From positions 1-64,000 of the forward strand of contig NZ_JIBU02000001.1 of NCBI RefSeq assembly GCF_000633595.2: a stretch of DNA of 64,000 nucleotides. Direction: 5' to 3'. Shown here piece after piece: positions 45,522 through 55,682 of the stretch. Within the stretch, counting starts at the first letter, position 1. Each line of letters opens with the position of its first letter. Position numbers and translations under genes: made by a program. This DNA comes from Clostridium drakei (GTDB lineage Bacteria > Bacillota > Clostridia > Clostridiales > Clostridiaceae). The notes beneath the pieces are model-generated. The model was not told where the DNA came from. It saw nothing but the letters and a program-made list of their open reading frames with translations, and did no database searches.

Positions 45522-46310
45522 ATGGGAAGTTATAATTCTCAATATGAAAACTATTATAATTCTTTAAAAAAGAGAGGCAGAGCTACATATTTACCTAATT
45601 ATAAGAATACTTTTACATCAGATAGAGGAGAAAAAAGAAAATCAAACTATTGGGCTCGAAGGATTATTAGAGAATTAATAGGAGTATTTATACTTTTTGT
45701 CTTAGTTATAACATGTAAAGCAGTACATAATGCTAGGACGGTATCAGTATATAATTATTCTAAATCTATAATAAGTGAAAATTACAATTATAAAGATATT
45801 TTAAATAGAACTAAAAGCTTTGATTTTAAAAAACTTCAGGATAGCATAATTAATAGGATTGAAAATGTTAGAAGTAAGCTCATGGGAACAGATATGGTAC
45901 AGGATAAAATAAGAAAAGAATTTATTATACCAGTAGAAGGAGCTGAAACTTCTGCTTTTGGTTATAGAAAAGATCCAATAACTAAAGAAAATAAATTTCA
46001 CTCAGGAATAGATTTAGATGCAAAAGTAGGTACACCAGTTAAAGCTTCTTATGATGGAGTGGTAAGAGAATGTAATGAAGATTCTGAGAATGGTAAATAT
46101 GTTTTGATTGATCATAAGAATGGAGTTGAAACTAAATATTGTCACTTAAATGAGGTACTTGTAAAAAAAGAAGATGTGGTCAAGAAAAGTCAGGTTATAG
46201 CCAAAAGTGGAAATACAGGCAAATCTACTGGACCACATCTTCATTTTGAGCTTTTATACATGGGAGAGAATAAAGATCCCAATGATTATTTTAATAAGTT
46301 AGGTAATTAA
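45522..46310 (+). CDS. M23 peptidase, SpoIVFA-like
   Basis: 262 residues: a basic N-terminal region, one membrane helix (about 49-67) and a C-terminal LytM/M23 domain with metal ligands in FHSGIDLD and GPHLHFEL. Position directly before an M50 peptidase matches Bacillus spoIVFA-spoIVFB. Bacillus SpoIVFA has a degenerate M23 domain, whereas here the His/Asp ligands look intact, so it may still cleave peptidoglycan. ATG 45522 is 11 bases after GGAGG; earlier in-frame starts at 45477 lack a site. Confidence 0.8.
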   Translation: MGSYNSQYENYYNSLKKRGRATYLPNYKNTFTSDRGEKRKSNYWARRIIRELIGVFILFVLVITCKAVHNARTVSVYNYSKSIISENYNYKDILNRTKSFDFKKLQDSIINRIENVRSKLMGTDMVQDKIRKEFIIPVEGAETSAFGYRKDPITKENKFHSGIDLDAKVGTPVKASYDGVVRECNEDSENGKYVLIDHKNGVETKYCHLNEVLVKKEDVVKKSQVIAKSGNTGKSTGPHLHFELLYMGENKDPNDYFNKLGN

Positions 46311-46327
46311 TTTGCAGAGGTAATTGC

Positions 46328-47173
46328 GTGATTAGAGTAAATAAGTATTTCATTCCTTATGTTATATTTTTAATTATTGTAGGTTATAAAGGAAATCTTA
46401 TATATGCTTTTTTTATTGTTATAATCCATGAAGGTGTTCATTATTTAACTGCTAAGCATTATAATTTTTCGGGTTTTGATATAGAATTAATAGCTTTTGG
46501 AGCTTCGATCAAACTTAAAGAATTAGATGATGCATCTCCTAAGGAAGATTTGATTATATCTTTATCGGGTCCTTTATCTAATTTTATATTTGCTGCAATT
46601 TTTTACTATATAAATACTATAGTACATTATGATGAAATTTATATGCTATTCGCGGGAAATATAGCTATAGGTATTTTCAATCTCATACCTGCATTTCCTT
46701 TAGATGGAGGTAGAATATTAAGAGATATACTGTATTTTAAATTTTCATATAAAAAGGCAAACAAAATTGTGATAAATATAAGTACTGTAATAGGTGCTTT
46801 TCTTATGTTCTTTTATATAGTACTATTTTTTAAAGGATTTAATAATTTTAATATTGGAATAATAGGATTATTTATAATAATATCGTCATTTAAAGAAAAA
46901 GAAAGGATATCATATATAATTATGGGAGATATTATAAAAAAGAAATATAAATTTATAAATAGGGGTTATATGGAAAGTAAAAATATTTGTGTATATTATA
47001 AAAAGGATTTGCTAACTGTTATGGGCCTGTTTGATAAAAATAAATATAATATGTTTACTGTTTTGGATGATGACATGAAAGTTGTTGAGATAGTTTACGA
47101 AGAAGATGTAATAGATGGACTTAAATTGCATGGTAATATAACTTTAGAAGAATTTATGAGAATCAACGAGTAA
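46328..47173 (+). CDS. M50 intramembrane metalloprotease, SpoIVFB-like
   Basis: 281 residues with several membrane helices, zinc motif HEGVH (residues about 37-41) and the third ligand region NLIPAFPLDGGRI, as in site-2 proteases. A soluble C-terminal domain of CBS type follows. In Bacillus, SpoIVFB cleaves pro-sigma-K in the outer forespore membrane; the adjacent SpoIVFA-like gene supports the same role here. The start is GTG 46328 after AGAGGTAATT. Confidence 0.85.
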   Translation: MIRVNKYFIPYVIFLIIVGYKGNLIYAFFIVIIHEGVHYLTAKHYNFSGFDIELIAFGASIKLKELDDASPKEDLIISLSGPLSNFIFAAIFYYINTIVHYDEIYMLFAGNIAIGIFNLIPAFPLDGGRILRDILYFKFSYKKANKIVINISTVIGAFLMFFYIVLFFKGFNNFNIGIIGLFIIISSFKEKERISYIIMGDIIKKKYKFINRGYMESKNICVYYKKDLLTVMGLFDKNKYNMFTVLDDDMKVVEIVYEEDVIDGLKLHGNITLEEFMRINE

Positions 47174-47262
47174 GATATATTAAAGAAAATATAAATTTAT
47201 ATTTTGAATTTATATTTTGTTATGTTAGAATATCAAGTGATAACATAAGAGGAGGATTATTA

Positions 47263-49122
47263 ATGAATAGAATTTCTGATGATATATTATTTAAGGTGGA
47301 AAAGCCCGCTCGCTATATAGGAGGAGAGCTTAATTCCTATAATAAGGATAAAAATAAAGTTGATATTAGATTTGCATTTTGTTTTCCCGATGTATATGAA
47401 GTTGGAATGTCTCATCTTGGAATGAGAATTCTTTACTATGTACTTAATGAAAGAAAAGATACTTTTTGTGAAAGAGTTTTTGCACCTTGGGTAGATATGG
47501 AAAAACTTATGAGGGAGAATAATATACCTCTATATGCATTAGAAACTAAAGACCCTATAAGGGATTTTGATTTCATAGGATTCACTCTTCAATATGAAAT
47601 GAGTTATACAAATATACTGAATATGATTGATTTAGCAGGTATTCCTGTTAGAGCATCAGAAAGAGGAGAAGAAGATCCTATAATTATGTGTGGAGGTCCT
47701 TGTGCATACAATCCAGAATCCCTTTATGATATAGCAGATTTCTTTGCTATGGGCGAAGGAGAAGAGCAAATGAATGAGATTATGGATTTGTATAAAAAGT
47801 ATAAGGGTAAGAAAAAGAAAAAAGAATTTTTAAGAGAACTTTCACATATAGAGGGTATCTATGTACCATCTCTTTACAGTATAGAATATAAAGAAGATGG
47901 AACTATTAAGGAATTTAAGCCTTTATATGATGATGTACCAGAGAAAGTAAAGAAGAGAATAATAAAGGATTTTAATGATGTTCCATATCCAGATAAATTT
48001 ATTGTTCCATATACAGATATAGTTCATGACAGAATAATGCTTGAAACCTTTAGAGGATGCAGCAGAGGATGTAGATTTTGTCAGGCTGGTATGATATATA
48101 GGCCTATAAGAGAAAAAACAACAGATAAATTAATGGAACTTGCAGAAAAGCTTATAAAATCTACAGGTTATTCAGAGCTTTCACTAACTTCTTTAAGTAT
48201 ATGTGACTATTCAAACATACAAGGTTTAATACATATGCTTGTAGAAAAATATGAAAAGGATAGAGTAGGAGTGTCACTTCCATCTCTTAGAATAGATTCA
48301 TTTTTTGTAGATATGATAAATCAAATACAAAAAGTTAGAAAAACAGGTTTAACCTTTGCACCAGAAGCTGGAACTCAGAGAATGAGAGATGTCATAAACA
48401 AGGGTGTAACAGAACAAAATCTAATGGAATCATCAAGAAGTGCTTTTGAATCAGGATGGTCCACTATAAAATTATACTTTATGTTAGGACTTCCTTATGA
48501 AACCATAGAAGATGTAGAAGGAATTGCTGACTTATCCCAAAAAGTGGTAGATCAATACTTTGCCGTGCCAAAGGAAAAGAGAAAGAAGGGATTAAGAGTA
48601 ACAGTAAGTACTGCAATATTTGTACCTAAGCCATTTACTCCATTCCAGTGGGTTCCTCAAATAAAGATGGAAAATGTAAGAGAAGAAATAGGAGCTTTGA
48701 GTTCAGCAATAAAAAACAGAAATATTGTGTACAATTGGCATGAAAGCCCTGTAAGTTATTTAGAGGCCATATTTGCAAGGGGAGATAGAAGAGTTTGTGA
48801 TGTTTTAATTAAAGCTTTTGAAAAAGGTGCTAAATTTGATGGGTGGTCAGAATACTTTAATTTTGATATTTGGATGGAAGCATTTAAAGAATGTGGTGTA
48901 GATGGCGATTTTTATGCTTACAGACAAAGAGAATATGATGAAGTACTTCCTTGGGACTTTATAGATGTTGGAGTAAATAAAGAGTTTTTAATAAGAGAAA
49001 ATGAAAAGGCTAAAAAGGGAGAAGTGACTCCTGATTGCAGACAGGGATGCTATAATTGTGGAGTAAATGTTAATTTAGAAGGGAAGTGCTTTGACAATGC
49101 ATTATTTAATAAAGTTCAGTAA
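47263..49122 (+). CDS. B12-binding-like radical SAM protein (TIGR03960 type)
   Basis: 619 residues. An N-terminal cobalamin-binding-like fold (about 30-190) is followed by a radical SAM core with CSRGCRFCQAG (Cx3Cx2C at about 266-272), and a C-terminal Cys-rich tail (CRQGCYNCGVN). The gene is always paired with the DUF2344 gene that overlaps it here by 26 bases. The true substrate is unknown, though a ribosome or tRNA modification role is plausible from position before rng and rplU. Confidence 0.9.
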   Translation: MNRISDDILFKVEKPARYIGGELNSYNKDKNKVDIRFAFCFPDVYEVGMSHLGMRILYYVLNERKDTFCERVFAPWVDMEKLMRENNIPLYALETKDPIRDFDFIGFTLQYEMSYTNILNMIDLAGIPVRASERGEEDPIIMCGGPCAYNPESLYDIADFFAMGEGEEQMNEIMDLYKKYKGKKKKKEFLRELSHIEGIYVPSLYSIEYKEDGTIKEFKPLYDDVPEKVKKRIIKDFNDVPYPDKFIVPYTDIVHDRIMLETFRGCSRGCRFCQAGMIYRPIREKTTDKLMELAEKLIKSTGYSELSLTSLSICDYSNIQGLIHMLVEKYEKDRVGVSLPSLRIDSFFVDMINQIQKVRKTGLTFAPEAGTQRMRDVINKGVTEQNLMESSRSAFESGWSTIKLYFMLGLPYETIEDVEGIADLSQKVVDQYFAVPKEKRKKGLRVTVSTAIFVPKPFTPFQWVPQIKMENVREEIGALSSAIKNRNIVYNWHESPVSYLEAIFARGDRRVCDVLIKAFEKGAKFDGWSEYFNFDIWMEAFKECGVDGDFYAYRQREYDEVLPWDFIDVGVNKEFLIRENEKAKKGEVTPDCRQGCYNCGVNVNLEGKCFDNALFNKVQ

Positions 49123-49807
49123 AGAAAGTGATATAAAATTCATAGGACATTTGGATTTTATGAGAACTATTCAAAGAATGATTGAAAGGTCAGAGCTTTC
49201 AGCAGAATATTCTAAAGGATTTAATCCACATGTAAATATGTCTATAGCACAGCCCTTAGCTGTTGGAGTGTACTCTTCTGGCGACTATATGGATTTGATG
49301 CTGGAAGAGACACCTGAAAATGTAATAGTAGAAAAATTAAATGAAGCTGCTCCAATGGGAATAAAGGTTTTTGATGCTGTAAAAATACAGGATATTGAAA
49401 ATAAAAAAATATTTAAATCAATGGCAGCTATAGATGCGGCAAAATATACAATACACATAAAGTATAAAAATATAGAGTCATTAAATGAAGAAATAGAGAA
49501 ATTATTGAGTTCAAAAGAGTGGAATACTATAAAGAAAAGCAAAAGCGGAGAAGCAGAAGTAGATATAAAAACCATGATTAAAGACTTTAATTATAAAATA
49601 GAAGATAATATTTTAATCATAGAAGCTCTTATATCCTGTGGAAGTAGACAAAATTTATCTGCAGAGCTTTTAGCAAAATATATTGGGCAAAATACAAAAG
49701 AAGCAGATATGGAAGCTTTTGTGGATATAAAAAGAGAAGAAATGTATGCTGAAGCAGAAGGAAAGCTATTGCCTTTGCATGAGTTTGCAAGGCAAAGAGA
49801 AGCATAG
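49097..49807 (+). CDS. DUF2344 protein (TIGR03936), partner of the radical SAM protein
   Basis: 236 residues with the typical start YLIKFSKESDIKFIGHLDFMR and SKGFNPHVNMSIAQPL. In other genomes it is fused to, or encoded next to, the TIGR03960 radical SAM protein. The ATG at 49097 lies inside the preceding gene (ending 49122). Function unknown; probably acts with its partner. Confidence 0.88.
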   Translation: MHYLIKFSKESDIKFIGHLDFMRTIQRMIERSELSAEYSKGFNPHVNMSIAQPLAVGVYSSGDYMDLMLEETPENVIVEKLNEAAPMGIKVFDAVKIQDIENKKIFKSMAAIDAAKYTIHIKYKNIESLNEEIEKLLSSKEWNTIKKSKSGEAEVDIKTMIKDFNYKIEDNILIIEALISCGSRQNLSAELLAKYIGQNTKEADMEAFVDIKREEMYAEAEGKLLPLHEFARQREA

Positions 49808-49842
49808 GTAAGTTTTGTACCTAAATAAAAGGTGGTGTTAAT

Positions 49843-51279
49843 CTGAAGAATATATTTATAGAGAGACAAGAAAATCTTTTAAGGATAGCTATAAAGGAAA
49901 ATGATATTTTAAAGGAATGTTTTATAGAAGAGGAAAATGGAGAGCCTTATCCTGGAGAAATATACAAGGGTATTGTTAAAAATATTGTGCCTGCTATAAA
50001 ATGTGCATTTGTGGATATTGGACATAAGAAAAATGTTTATATTTATTTAGATAATAAATTTAAGAATACAAAACTAAAAAAAGGTGAAGAGCTCCTAGTT
50101 CAAGTAATAAAAGAGGACTTAGGAAATAAAGGCGCTAAGGTTACAAATGTTATAAGCATACCTGGTAAGTATTGTGTGTTAATGACTATGAATAGGGAAG
50201 TAACTTTTTCAAGAAAAATAGAGGATAAGCTTATAAAGCAAAGTATAGCAGAGCAATTAGTAAAACCTAATGATATAGGAATAATGATAAGAACTGAAGC
50301 TATAAATGTTTCAATAGATGATATAAATAAAGAGATATCAAAACTTTACAGTATATATAATAATATAAATAATGAAGCAAAATACTTTAATAAATTTGGT
50401 CTATTATTTGATAATGGAGGAATTTTAGGAAGAGTTTTAAGAGATAGGTTAAACAATAATTGTAAAGTATATGCAAACACTGAAGAAGACGTTAAATACA
50501 TAAATAAGTTTTTAGCAGATTCTTTCTATGGAAAGGTATCAGTAAAACTTTATGATGATAACAGAACTTTATTTGATTACTATGGTATTGAAAGAGAAAT
50601 ATTGAGCCTCAGAAATAACAGGGTTTATTTAAAATGTGGAGGGTACATTGTTATTGATAGAACAGAAGCTATGTATGTTATAGATGTAAACTCGGGGAAA
50701 AATGTGAAAAGTACTTCTATAGAAAAAACAGCATATATAACTAATTACCAAGCAGCTGAAGAGATTGCAAGACAGGTAGAGCTTAGAAATTTAAGTGGTA
50801 TTATAGTTATAGATTTCATAGATATGGATAATGAACAAAATAGGGGAAAAATAATGCAAAAGCTTCAAGAAGGCTTTAAAGATGATAAAAACAAAACAGT
50901 AATTTATCCATTTACAGAGCTTAATTTAGTGCAAATAGCTAGAAGAAGGTCTGGAAAGTCTATATATGACTATCTGGAAGAAAATTGTGAATTGTGCGGT
51001 GGTAAAGGAAAGAAATTAAGATTTTCATATGTATGTATGCTTATAAAAAATGAAATTTTTAAAATAGACGAGCAGAGAGATATAAAAGATATACATATAG
51101 AAATAGATGAAATTTATGCTGATAATATAAAAGGTGATGTGCTTACATTTATAAAAAGCATAAATGCAATGGATAAGACCATTTATGTTACATATAGAAG
51201 AGATGAGCATTTTAAGGTAGAACCTTTAATTTTTGCAAGCCAAATAGAAAATCTAGAGATGTTTAAAATTTATGAATAA
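49843..51279 (+). CDS. rng: Ribonuclease G/E family endoribonuclease with apparent CTG start
   Basis: 478 residues if started at CTG 49843. This start is chosen because AAAGGTGGTG lies just before it and because the frame from there supplies the normal N-terminus KNIFIERQENLLRIAIKEND and an S1 domain. The first ATG-type start in the frame (ATT/ATG near 49987) would cut the S1 domain. The catalytic part has DVNSGKNVKS and IDFIDMDNEQNRG, with the zinc-link CELCGGKGK. It processes rRNA and mRNA in the cytoplasm. Confidence 0.85.
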   Translation: MKNIFIERQENLLRIAIKENDILKECFIEEENGEPYPGEIYKGIVKNIVPAIKCAFVDIGHKKNVYIYLDNKFKNTKLKKGEELLVQVIKEDLGNKGAKVTNVISIPGKYCVLMTMNREVTFSRKIEDKLIKQSIAEQLVKPNDIGIMIRTEAINVSIDDINKEISKLYSIYNNINNEAKYFNKFGLLFDNGGILGRVLRDRLNNNCKVYANTEEDVKYINKFLADSFYGKVSVKLYDDNRTLFDYYGIEREILSLRNNRVYLKCGGYIVIDRTEAMYVIDVNSGKNVKSTSIEKTAYITNYQAAEEIARQVELRNLSGIIVIDFIDMDNEQNRGKIMQKLQEGFKDDKNKTVIYPFTELNLVQIARRRSGKSIYDYLEENCELCGGKGKKLRFSYVCMLIKNEIFKIDEQRDIKDIHIEIDEIYADNIKGDVLTFIKSINAMDKTIYVTYRRDEHFKVEPLIFASQIENLEMFKIYE

Positions 51280-51284
51280 AAAAC

Positions 51285-51418
51285 TTTACAAATATAAATA
51301 CATGTGTTAGAATGGCTTTTGTAGACCGCACTGAGAAGGTTATTAAATTGCAATAATAGGTTATAAACTTATATTGTATACCTTAAATGGCGAGACTGGA
51401 TTGAGGAGGTGTATTTTA
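51285..51418 (+). promoter_or_regulatory. rplU promoter and candidate L21 leader
   Basis: TTTACA (51285-51290), 17 bases, TAGAAT (51308-51313) form a near-consensus vegetative promoter. About 100 bases of untranslated leader follow, with GCGAGACTGGATTGAGGAGG at its end. This position and length match the L21 ribosomal-protein leader of Firmicutes, an autoregulatory RNA. I did not verify the fold. Confidence 0.6.
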
Positions 51419-51733
51419 ATGTACGCAGTTGTAGTTACTGGAGGAAAACAGTATAAAGTTTCTGAAGGAGACGTTATTTACGTTGAAAAATTAGATGCTG
51501 AAGTTGAATCAACAGTTGAACTTGACAACATTCTTGTTGTAAGTAAAGAAAGTGGAGAAACAGTTTTCGGCAAACCATTGGTTGATGGAGCTAAGGTTAC
51601 AGCAAAAGTTGTAGCTCAAGGAAAAGCTAAAAAAGTTCTTGTTTTCAAGTATAAGAGAAAGAAAGACTATAGAAAGAAACAAGGACATAGACAGCCTTAC
51701 ACTAAGCTTCAAATTGAAAAAATTAATGCTTAA
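51419..51733 (+). CDS. rplU: 50S ribosomal protein L21
   Basis: 104 residues, [14 protein letters not shown] start and C-terminal basic tail [20 protein letters not shown], typical L21. The ATG is at 51419 after GAGGAGG; an upstream frame extension into the leader is not used. It binds 23S rRNA and starts the rplU-prp-rpmA operon. Confidence 0.97.
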   Translation: MYAVVVTGGKQYKVSEGDVIYVEKLDAEVESTVELDNILVVSKESGETVFGKPLVDGAKVTAKVVAQGKAKKVLVFKYKRKKDYRKKQGHRQPYTKLQIEKINA

Positions 51734-51739
51734 TTAGTT

Positions 51740-52069
51740 ATGATTAGCATAAATTTTTCAGAAAAAGAAAATAACTTAGTTTCTATGAAAGCTAGTGGTC
51801 ATGCAGAATTTGATGAATATGGAAAAGATATAGTTTGCAGTGCAGTTTCTGCATTAAGTGTAGCCATACTTAATGGTATAACTGATGTAATGCACTTTAA
51901 GCCTGATTTTTATATAGACGAAGATGGATTTTTAAGCATAAGTATTGAAAATTTACATATAGAACAAATTAAAGCATGTCAAGTATTGATGGAAACTTTA
52001 TTGTTAGGTTTGCAAAATATTGAAATTAACTATGGTGAATATATAAATGTAAAAGTGGAGGAGGTGTAG
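51740..52069 (+). CDS. prp: Ribosomal processing cysteine protease Prp
   Basis: 109 residues. It carries the catalytic pair in [20 protein letters not shown] (His about 22, Cys about 34). Prp removes the N-terminal extension of L27 in Firmicutes; the L27 encoded next has that extension. The gene sits 6 bases after rplU and 4 bases before rpmA. Confidence 0.92.
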   Translation: MISINFSEKENNLVSMKASGHAEFDEYGKDIVCSAVSALSVAILNGITDVMHFKPDFYIDEDGFLSISIENLHIEQIKACQVLMETLLLGLQNIEINYGEYINVKVEEV

Positions 52070-52073
52070 TAGA

Positions 52074-52379
52074 ATGATACTAATTAACCTTCAGTTATTT
52101 GCTCATAAAAAAGGAGTAGGTAGCTCAAGAAACGGTAGAGACAGTGAATCTAAAAGACTTGGAACTAAATGTGCTGATGGACAGTTTGTTCTTGCTGGAA
52201 ACATATTAGTTAGACAAAGAGGAACAAAGATTCATCCAGGAAATAACGTAGGTAAAGGCGGAGATGATACTCTTTTTGCTAAAATCGACGGAGTTGTTAA
52301 ATACGAAAGAGTTGGAAAAGACAAGAAAAAAGCTAGCGTATATCCTGTAGATGTTGAAGAAATTGTAGCAGCAGAATAA
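52074..52379 (+). CDS. rpmA: 50S ribosomal protein L27 with cleavable N-terminal extension
   Basis: 101 residues. The N-terminus [16 protein letters not shown] carries the Firmicute extension cleaved by Prp (between LQLFA and HKKG), exposing the peptidyl-transferase-proximal tail. The rest ([16 protein letters not shown]) is standard L27. Terminator downstream. Confidence 0.97.
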   Translation: MILINLQLFAHKKGVGSSRNGRDSESKRLGTKCADGQFVLAGNILVRQRGTKIHPGNNVGKGGDDTLFAKIDGVVKYERVGKDKKKASVYPVDVEEIVAAE

Positions 52380-52389
52380 TTTAAAAGTA

Positions 52390-52416
52390 AGGCACCCTTT
52401 ACGAGGGTGCTTTTTT
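52390..52416 (+). terminator. Terminator of rplU-prp-rpmA
   Basis: GCACCCT-ttacg-AGGGTGC followed by six Ts. Confidence 0.92.
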
Positions 52417-52697
52417 AAAACTTTAATTAGCTAATAAATGGTTTAATTTGGAGTAGATAAAAGCATTTATTGATAGAAATGTATAAAGAATATAAGTGTG
52501 AAAATCGACATTAAGTGTAAATTTTAATATGAAATTTTTAATATATATTATAATTAAAAGTGTAATTTAGTTAATAATATATTTAGTAACTTTGATAATA
52601 GCATTAAAGATGTTTACATATATTTGGTTATAGACTAGAAAAAAGTTTTTTATAGTACTAAGCAGTTAATGTTAGGTAAAAAAAGGAGATGAATTTA
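52417..52697. other. Gap between rpmA and obgE
   Basis: No gene is present where Bacillus carries spo0B. The gap holds a promoter candidate, TTTACA (52613-52618), 17 bases, TAGAAA (52636-52641), followed by AAAAGGAG before obgE. Confidence 0.5.
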
Positions 52698-53972
52698 ATG
52701 TTTGTAGATACAGTAAAAATATTTATTAAATCCGGAGATGGTGGAGATGGTGCAAGTACTTTTAGAAGAGAAAAGTATATAGCACTTGGAGGTCCTGATG
52801 GTGGCGATGGAGGCAAAGGAGGAAATGTAGTTTTAGTAGCAGATCCTAATATGACTACTCTTTTAGATTTTACATATAAAAGAAAGTATAAAGCAGAACC
52901 AGGAGGCAATGGAAGTGGATCTAAATGCTTTGGTAAGGATGGAGAAACATTATATATAAAGGTTCCTATGGGGACTGTAGTAAGGGACGTAGAAACAAAT
53001 AAAATAATGGCAGATTTATCTCATAAAGAAGATAAATATGTAATTGCTAAAGGTGGTAGAGGTGGTAGAGGAAATATTAGATTTACTACACCTACAAGAC
53101 AGGCACCTGATTTTGCAGAACCAGGAATGCCGGGAGAAGAGAGATGGATAACATTAGAACTTAAAATCCTTGCTGATGTTGGTTTGCTTGGATTCCCTAA
53201 TGTAGGAAAGTCTACTTTGCTATCTGTGGTATCTAAGGCTAGACCAAAAATTGCAAATTATCATTTTACAACTTTAAATCCTAACCTTGGAGTAGTTAAT
53301 ATGACTGGCATACCTAGTTTTGTAATGGCAGATATTCCTGGTATAATAGAAGGAGCTTCAGAAGGTGTGGGCTTAGGAATAAAGTTTTTAAGACATATAG
53401 AAAGAACAAGACTTTTAATACATGTGATAGATATATCTGGAGTGGAAGGAAGAGATCCTTTTGAAGATTTTTTAAAGATAAATGAAGAACTTAAAAAGTA
53501 CAGTGTAAAGCTTTGGGATAGACCACAGATAATAGCTGCAAATAAGGCTGATATGCTCTATGATGATGAGGTATTTGAAAACTTCAAGAAAAAGGTTAAT
53601 GAGCTTGGATATGATAAGGTATTTAAAATATCAGCTGCAACTAACAAAGGAGTAGAAGAGCTTATAAAGGAAGCAGCAAGGGTATTGAGTACTATACCAG
53701 TTACAGATATTGAAATAAGCGAAGATGAGAAGTTTGTACCAGAAGAAAAGAAATTTACTTATACTATAAGAAAAGAAAATGACACATATATAGTTGAAGG
53801 AAGTTTTGTAGATAGACTTTTAGCAAGTGTAAATGTAAATGATTCTGATGATTTAAGATATTTCCATAAGGTATTAAAAAATAAGGGAGTATTTGATGAA
53901 TTAAGAGAAATGGGCATTGTAGACGGTAATTTAGTAAGACTTAATGATTTTGAATTCGAATATTTATTATAA
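52698..53972 (+). CDS. obgE: GTPase ObgE
   Basis: 424 residues: an N-terminal glycine-rich Obg fold ([22 protein letters not shown]), a GTPase domain with [18 protein letters not shown] and NKAD motifs, and a C-terminal OCT domain (about 350-424). It couples GTP/ppGpp to 50S subunit assembly. The ATG at 52698 follows AAGGAG; the ATG at 52689 is too close to it. Confidence 0.95.
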   Translation: MFVDTVKIFIKSGDGGDGASTFRREKYIALGGPDGGDGGKGGNVVLVADPNMTTLLDFTYKRKYKAEPGGNGSGSKCFGKDGETLYIKVPMGTVVRDVETNKIMADLSHKEDKYVIAKGGRGGRGNIRFTTPTRQAPDFAEPGMPGEERWITLELKILADVGLLGFPNVGKSTLLSVVSKARPKIANYHFTTLNPNLGVVNMTGIPSFVMADIPGIIEGASEGVGLGIKFLRHIERTRLLIHVIDISGVEGRDPFEDFLKINEELKKYSVKLWDRPQIIAANKADMLYDDEVFENFKKKVNELGYDKVFKISAATNKGVEELIKEAARVLSTIPVTDIEISEDEKFVPEEKKFTYTIRKENDTYIVEGSFVDRLLASVNVNDSDDLRYFHKVLKNKGVFDELREMGIVDGNLVRLNDFEFEYLL

Positions 53973-53987
53973 TTTTGGAGGTTACAA

Positions 53988-54278
53988 ATGATTACAAGTA
54001 AGCAGAGAAGTTATTTAAGATCTTTGGCAAATAATATGAATCCAATATTTCATGTGGGAAAAGAAGGAATAGAAGATAACTTTTTAAAACAAGTACAGGA
54101 TGCTTTAGAAGCAAGAGAAATTATAAAAATATCTGTGCTAAATAATAGCGGAATCAATGCTAGAGAAGCTTCAGATATGATTTGTGAAGAATTAGGTTGT
54201 GAAGGAATTCAAGCCATAGGAAATAAATTAGTATTATATAAAAGATCAAGTAAAAAGCCTAAAATAGAACTTCCTTAG
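53988..54278 (+). CDS. yhbY: YhbY family ribosome assembly RNA-binding protein
   Basis: 96 residues with the CRM-domain start ITSKQRSYLRSLANNMNPIFHVGK and the GxxG motif. It associates with pre-50S particles. It follows obgE by 15 bases. Confidence 0.93.
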   Translation: MITSKQRSYLRSLANNMNPIFHVGKEGIEDNFLKQVQDALEAREIIKISVLNNSGINAREASDMICEELGCEGIQAIGNKLVLYKRSSKKPKIELP

Positions 54279-54329
54279 TAATTAAGAATAAGTCAGTTAC
54301 CTATATAATATGTTTAGGAGAAGGTATAT

Positions 54330-54932
54330 ATGATGAAAAAGGCTATTTTTGGAGGAACTTTTGATCCTATTCATAATGGACATCTGCATATAGCTTATGA
54401 AGCATTATACAAGTTAAACTTAGATAAAATTATATTTATGCCATCAGGCAATCCACCGCACAAATTGAATAAAAATATTACAGAAGCTTTTTTAAGATAT
54501 GAAATGGTGAAAACAGCTATAAGAAATGAAGATAACTTTGATGTGAGTGATTATGAAATAAATAGAGACAATTTAAGCTACACATATCAGACATTAGAAT
54601 ACTTCACTAACTTGGAAAAAGAAACTAAATGGTATTTTATAACTGGTGTTGATTGTCTTATGGATATTGAAAATTGGAAGAATGCTGAGGAAATACTTAA
54701 TCTATGTACTTTTGTGGTTTTTAATAGAACTGGCTATAGTATAGAAAGTGTGTTGAAGAAGAAAATTTCAATTGAAAAGAAGTGTAATAATAAAATCGTT
54801 TTTTTAGATATACCTTTGCTTGAAATTTCTTCTACAAACATAAGAAAACATATAAAAGAAGGAAGAAAAGTAGGGCATTTAATGCCTGAAAGTGTGTGCT
54901 ATATTATAGAACAACTTAAACTATATAAATAG
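54330..54932 (+). CDS. nadD: Nicotinate-nucleotide adenylyltransferase
   Basis: 200 residues: the nucleotidyltransferase motif [12 protein letters not shown] and the second motif [10 protein letters not shown]. It joins ATP and nicotinate mononucleotide to deamido-NAD, an obligate step of NAD synthesis. Start ATG 54330 (or 54333) after AGGAGAAGG. Followed by yqeK, as in Bacillus. Confidence 0.95.
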   Translation: MMKKAIFGGTFDPIHNGHLHIAYEALYKLNLDKIIFMPSGNPPHKLNKNITEAFLRYEMVKTAIRNEDNFDVSDYEINRDNLSYTYQTLEYFTNLEKETKWYFITGVDCLMDIENWKNAEEILNLCTFVVFNRTGYSIESVLKKKISIEKKCNNKIVFLDIPLLEISSTNIRKHIKEGRKVGHLMPESVCYIIEQLKLYK

Positions 54933-54966
54933 TTTAATGCATAATGGTTATTTGGAGTGATGTAAT

Positions 54967-55542
54967 GTGTGGAATGAACAGGAAATCGAAAATTATCTAA
55001 TACACAATCTTAAACCTAAAAGATATGAACATAGTTTAAGTGTAAGAGATACATCTATAAAATTAGCAAAATTATATAATGAAGATATAGAAAAGGCAAA
55101 AATCGCAGGCCTTGTTCATGATTGTGCTAAGAATATGAGCGATGAGAAAATTTTAGATATAGCTGTAAAGTATAACTTACAAGTTGATGAAATATTTAAA
55201 GAAAGTCCTCAATTGCTGCATGGAGCAGTTGCTGCTGTAATAGCCAAAGAAAAAATGGGAATTGAAGATGAAGATATATTAAATTCTGTAGCTTATCATA
55301 CTACTGGAAGAGAAAATATGAGTCAATTAGAGAAGATAATATACTTAGCTGATTATGTGGAACCCTTAAGGGATTTTCCAGGAGTAGAAGAATTAAGAAA
55401 AATATCTTATGAAAATTTAGACAAAGCATTATTATTATCTTTTAACAATACTATAAAATTTGTACTAGAAAAGGGACAACTTATTCATTTAGATACCATA
55501 CGAGGTAGGAATTTCATAATTTTACAGTTAAAAAATAAGTAA
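54967..55542 (+). CDS. yqeK: HD-domain phosphohydrolase YqeK
   Basis: 191 residues with HD motifs (KRYEHSLSVRDT, GLVHDCAKNM, HGAVAAV, DYVEPLR). The homologue YqeK is a symmetrical Ap4A hydrolase. The start is GTG 54967. The rsfS/ybeB gene that often follows yqeK is not present next to it here. Confidence 0.9.
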   Translation: MWNEQEIENYLIHNLKPKRYEHSLSVRDTSIKLAKLYNEDIEKAKIAGLVHDCAKNMSDEKILDIAVKYNLQVDEIFKESPQLLHGAVAAVIAKEKMGIEDEDILNSVAYHTTGRENMSQLEKIIYLADYVEPLRDFPGVEELRKISYENLDKALLLSFNNTIKFVLEKGQLIHLDTIRGRNFIILQLKNK

Positions 55543-55682
55543 ATAGTTTATATAATTATTTAAATTACATAAAATAATCAAGCAAAAAAATAGAAAGTTT
55601 GTTATAATGGTATTGCTTGAGTAAAATTATAAAAGATGGATAGTAATGGTTTACTATTCCAATTACAGGAGGGTTTAACATT

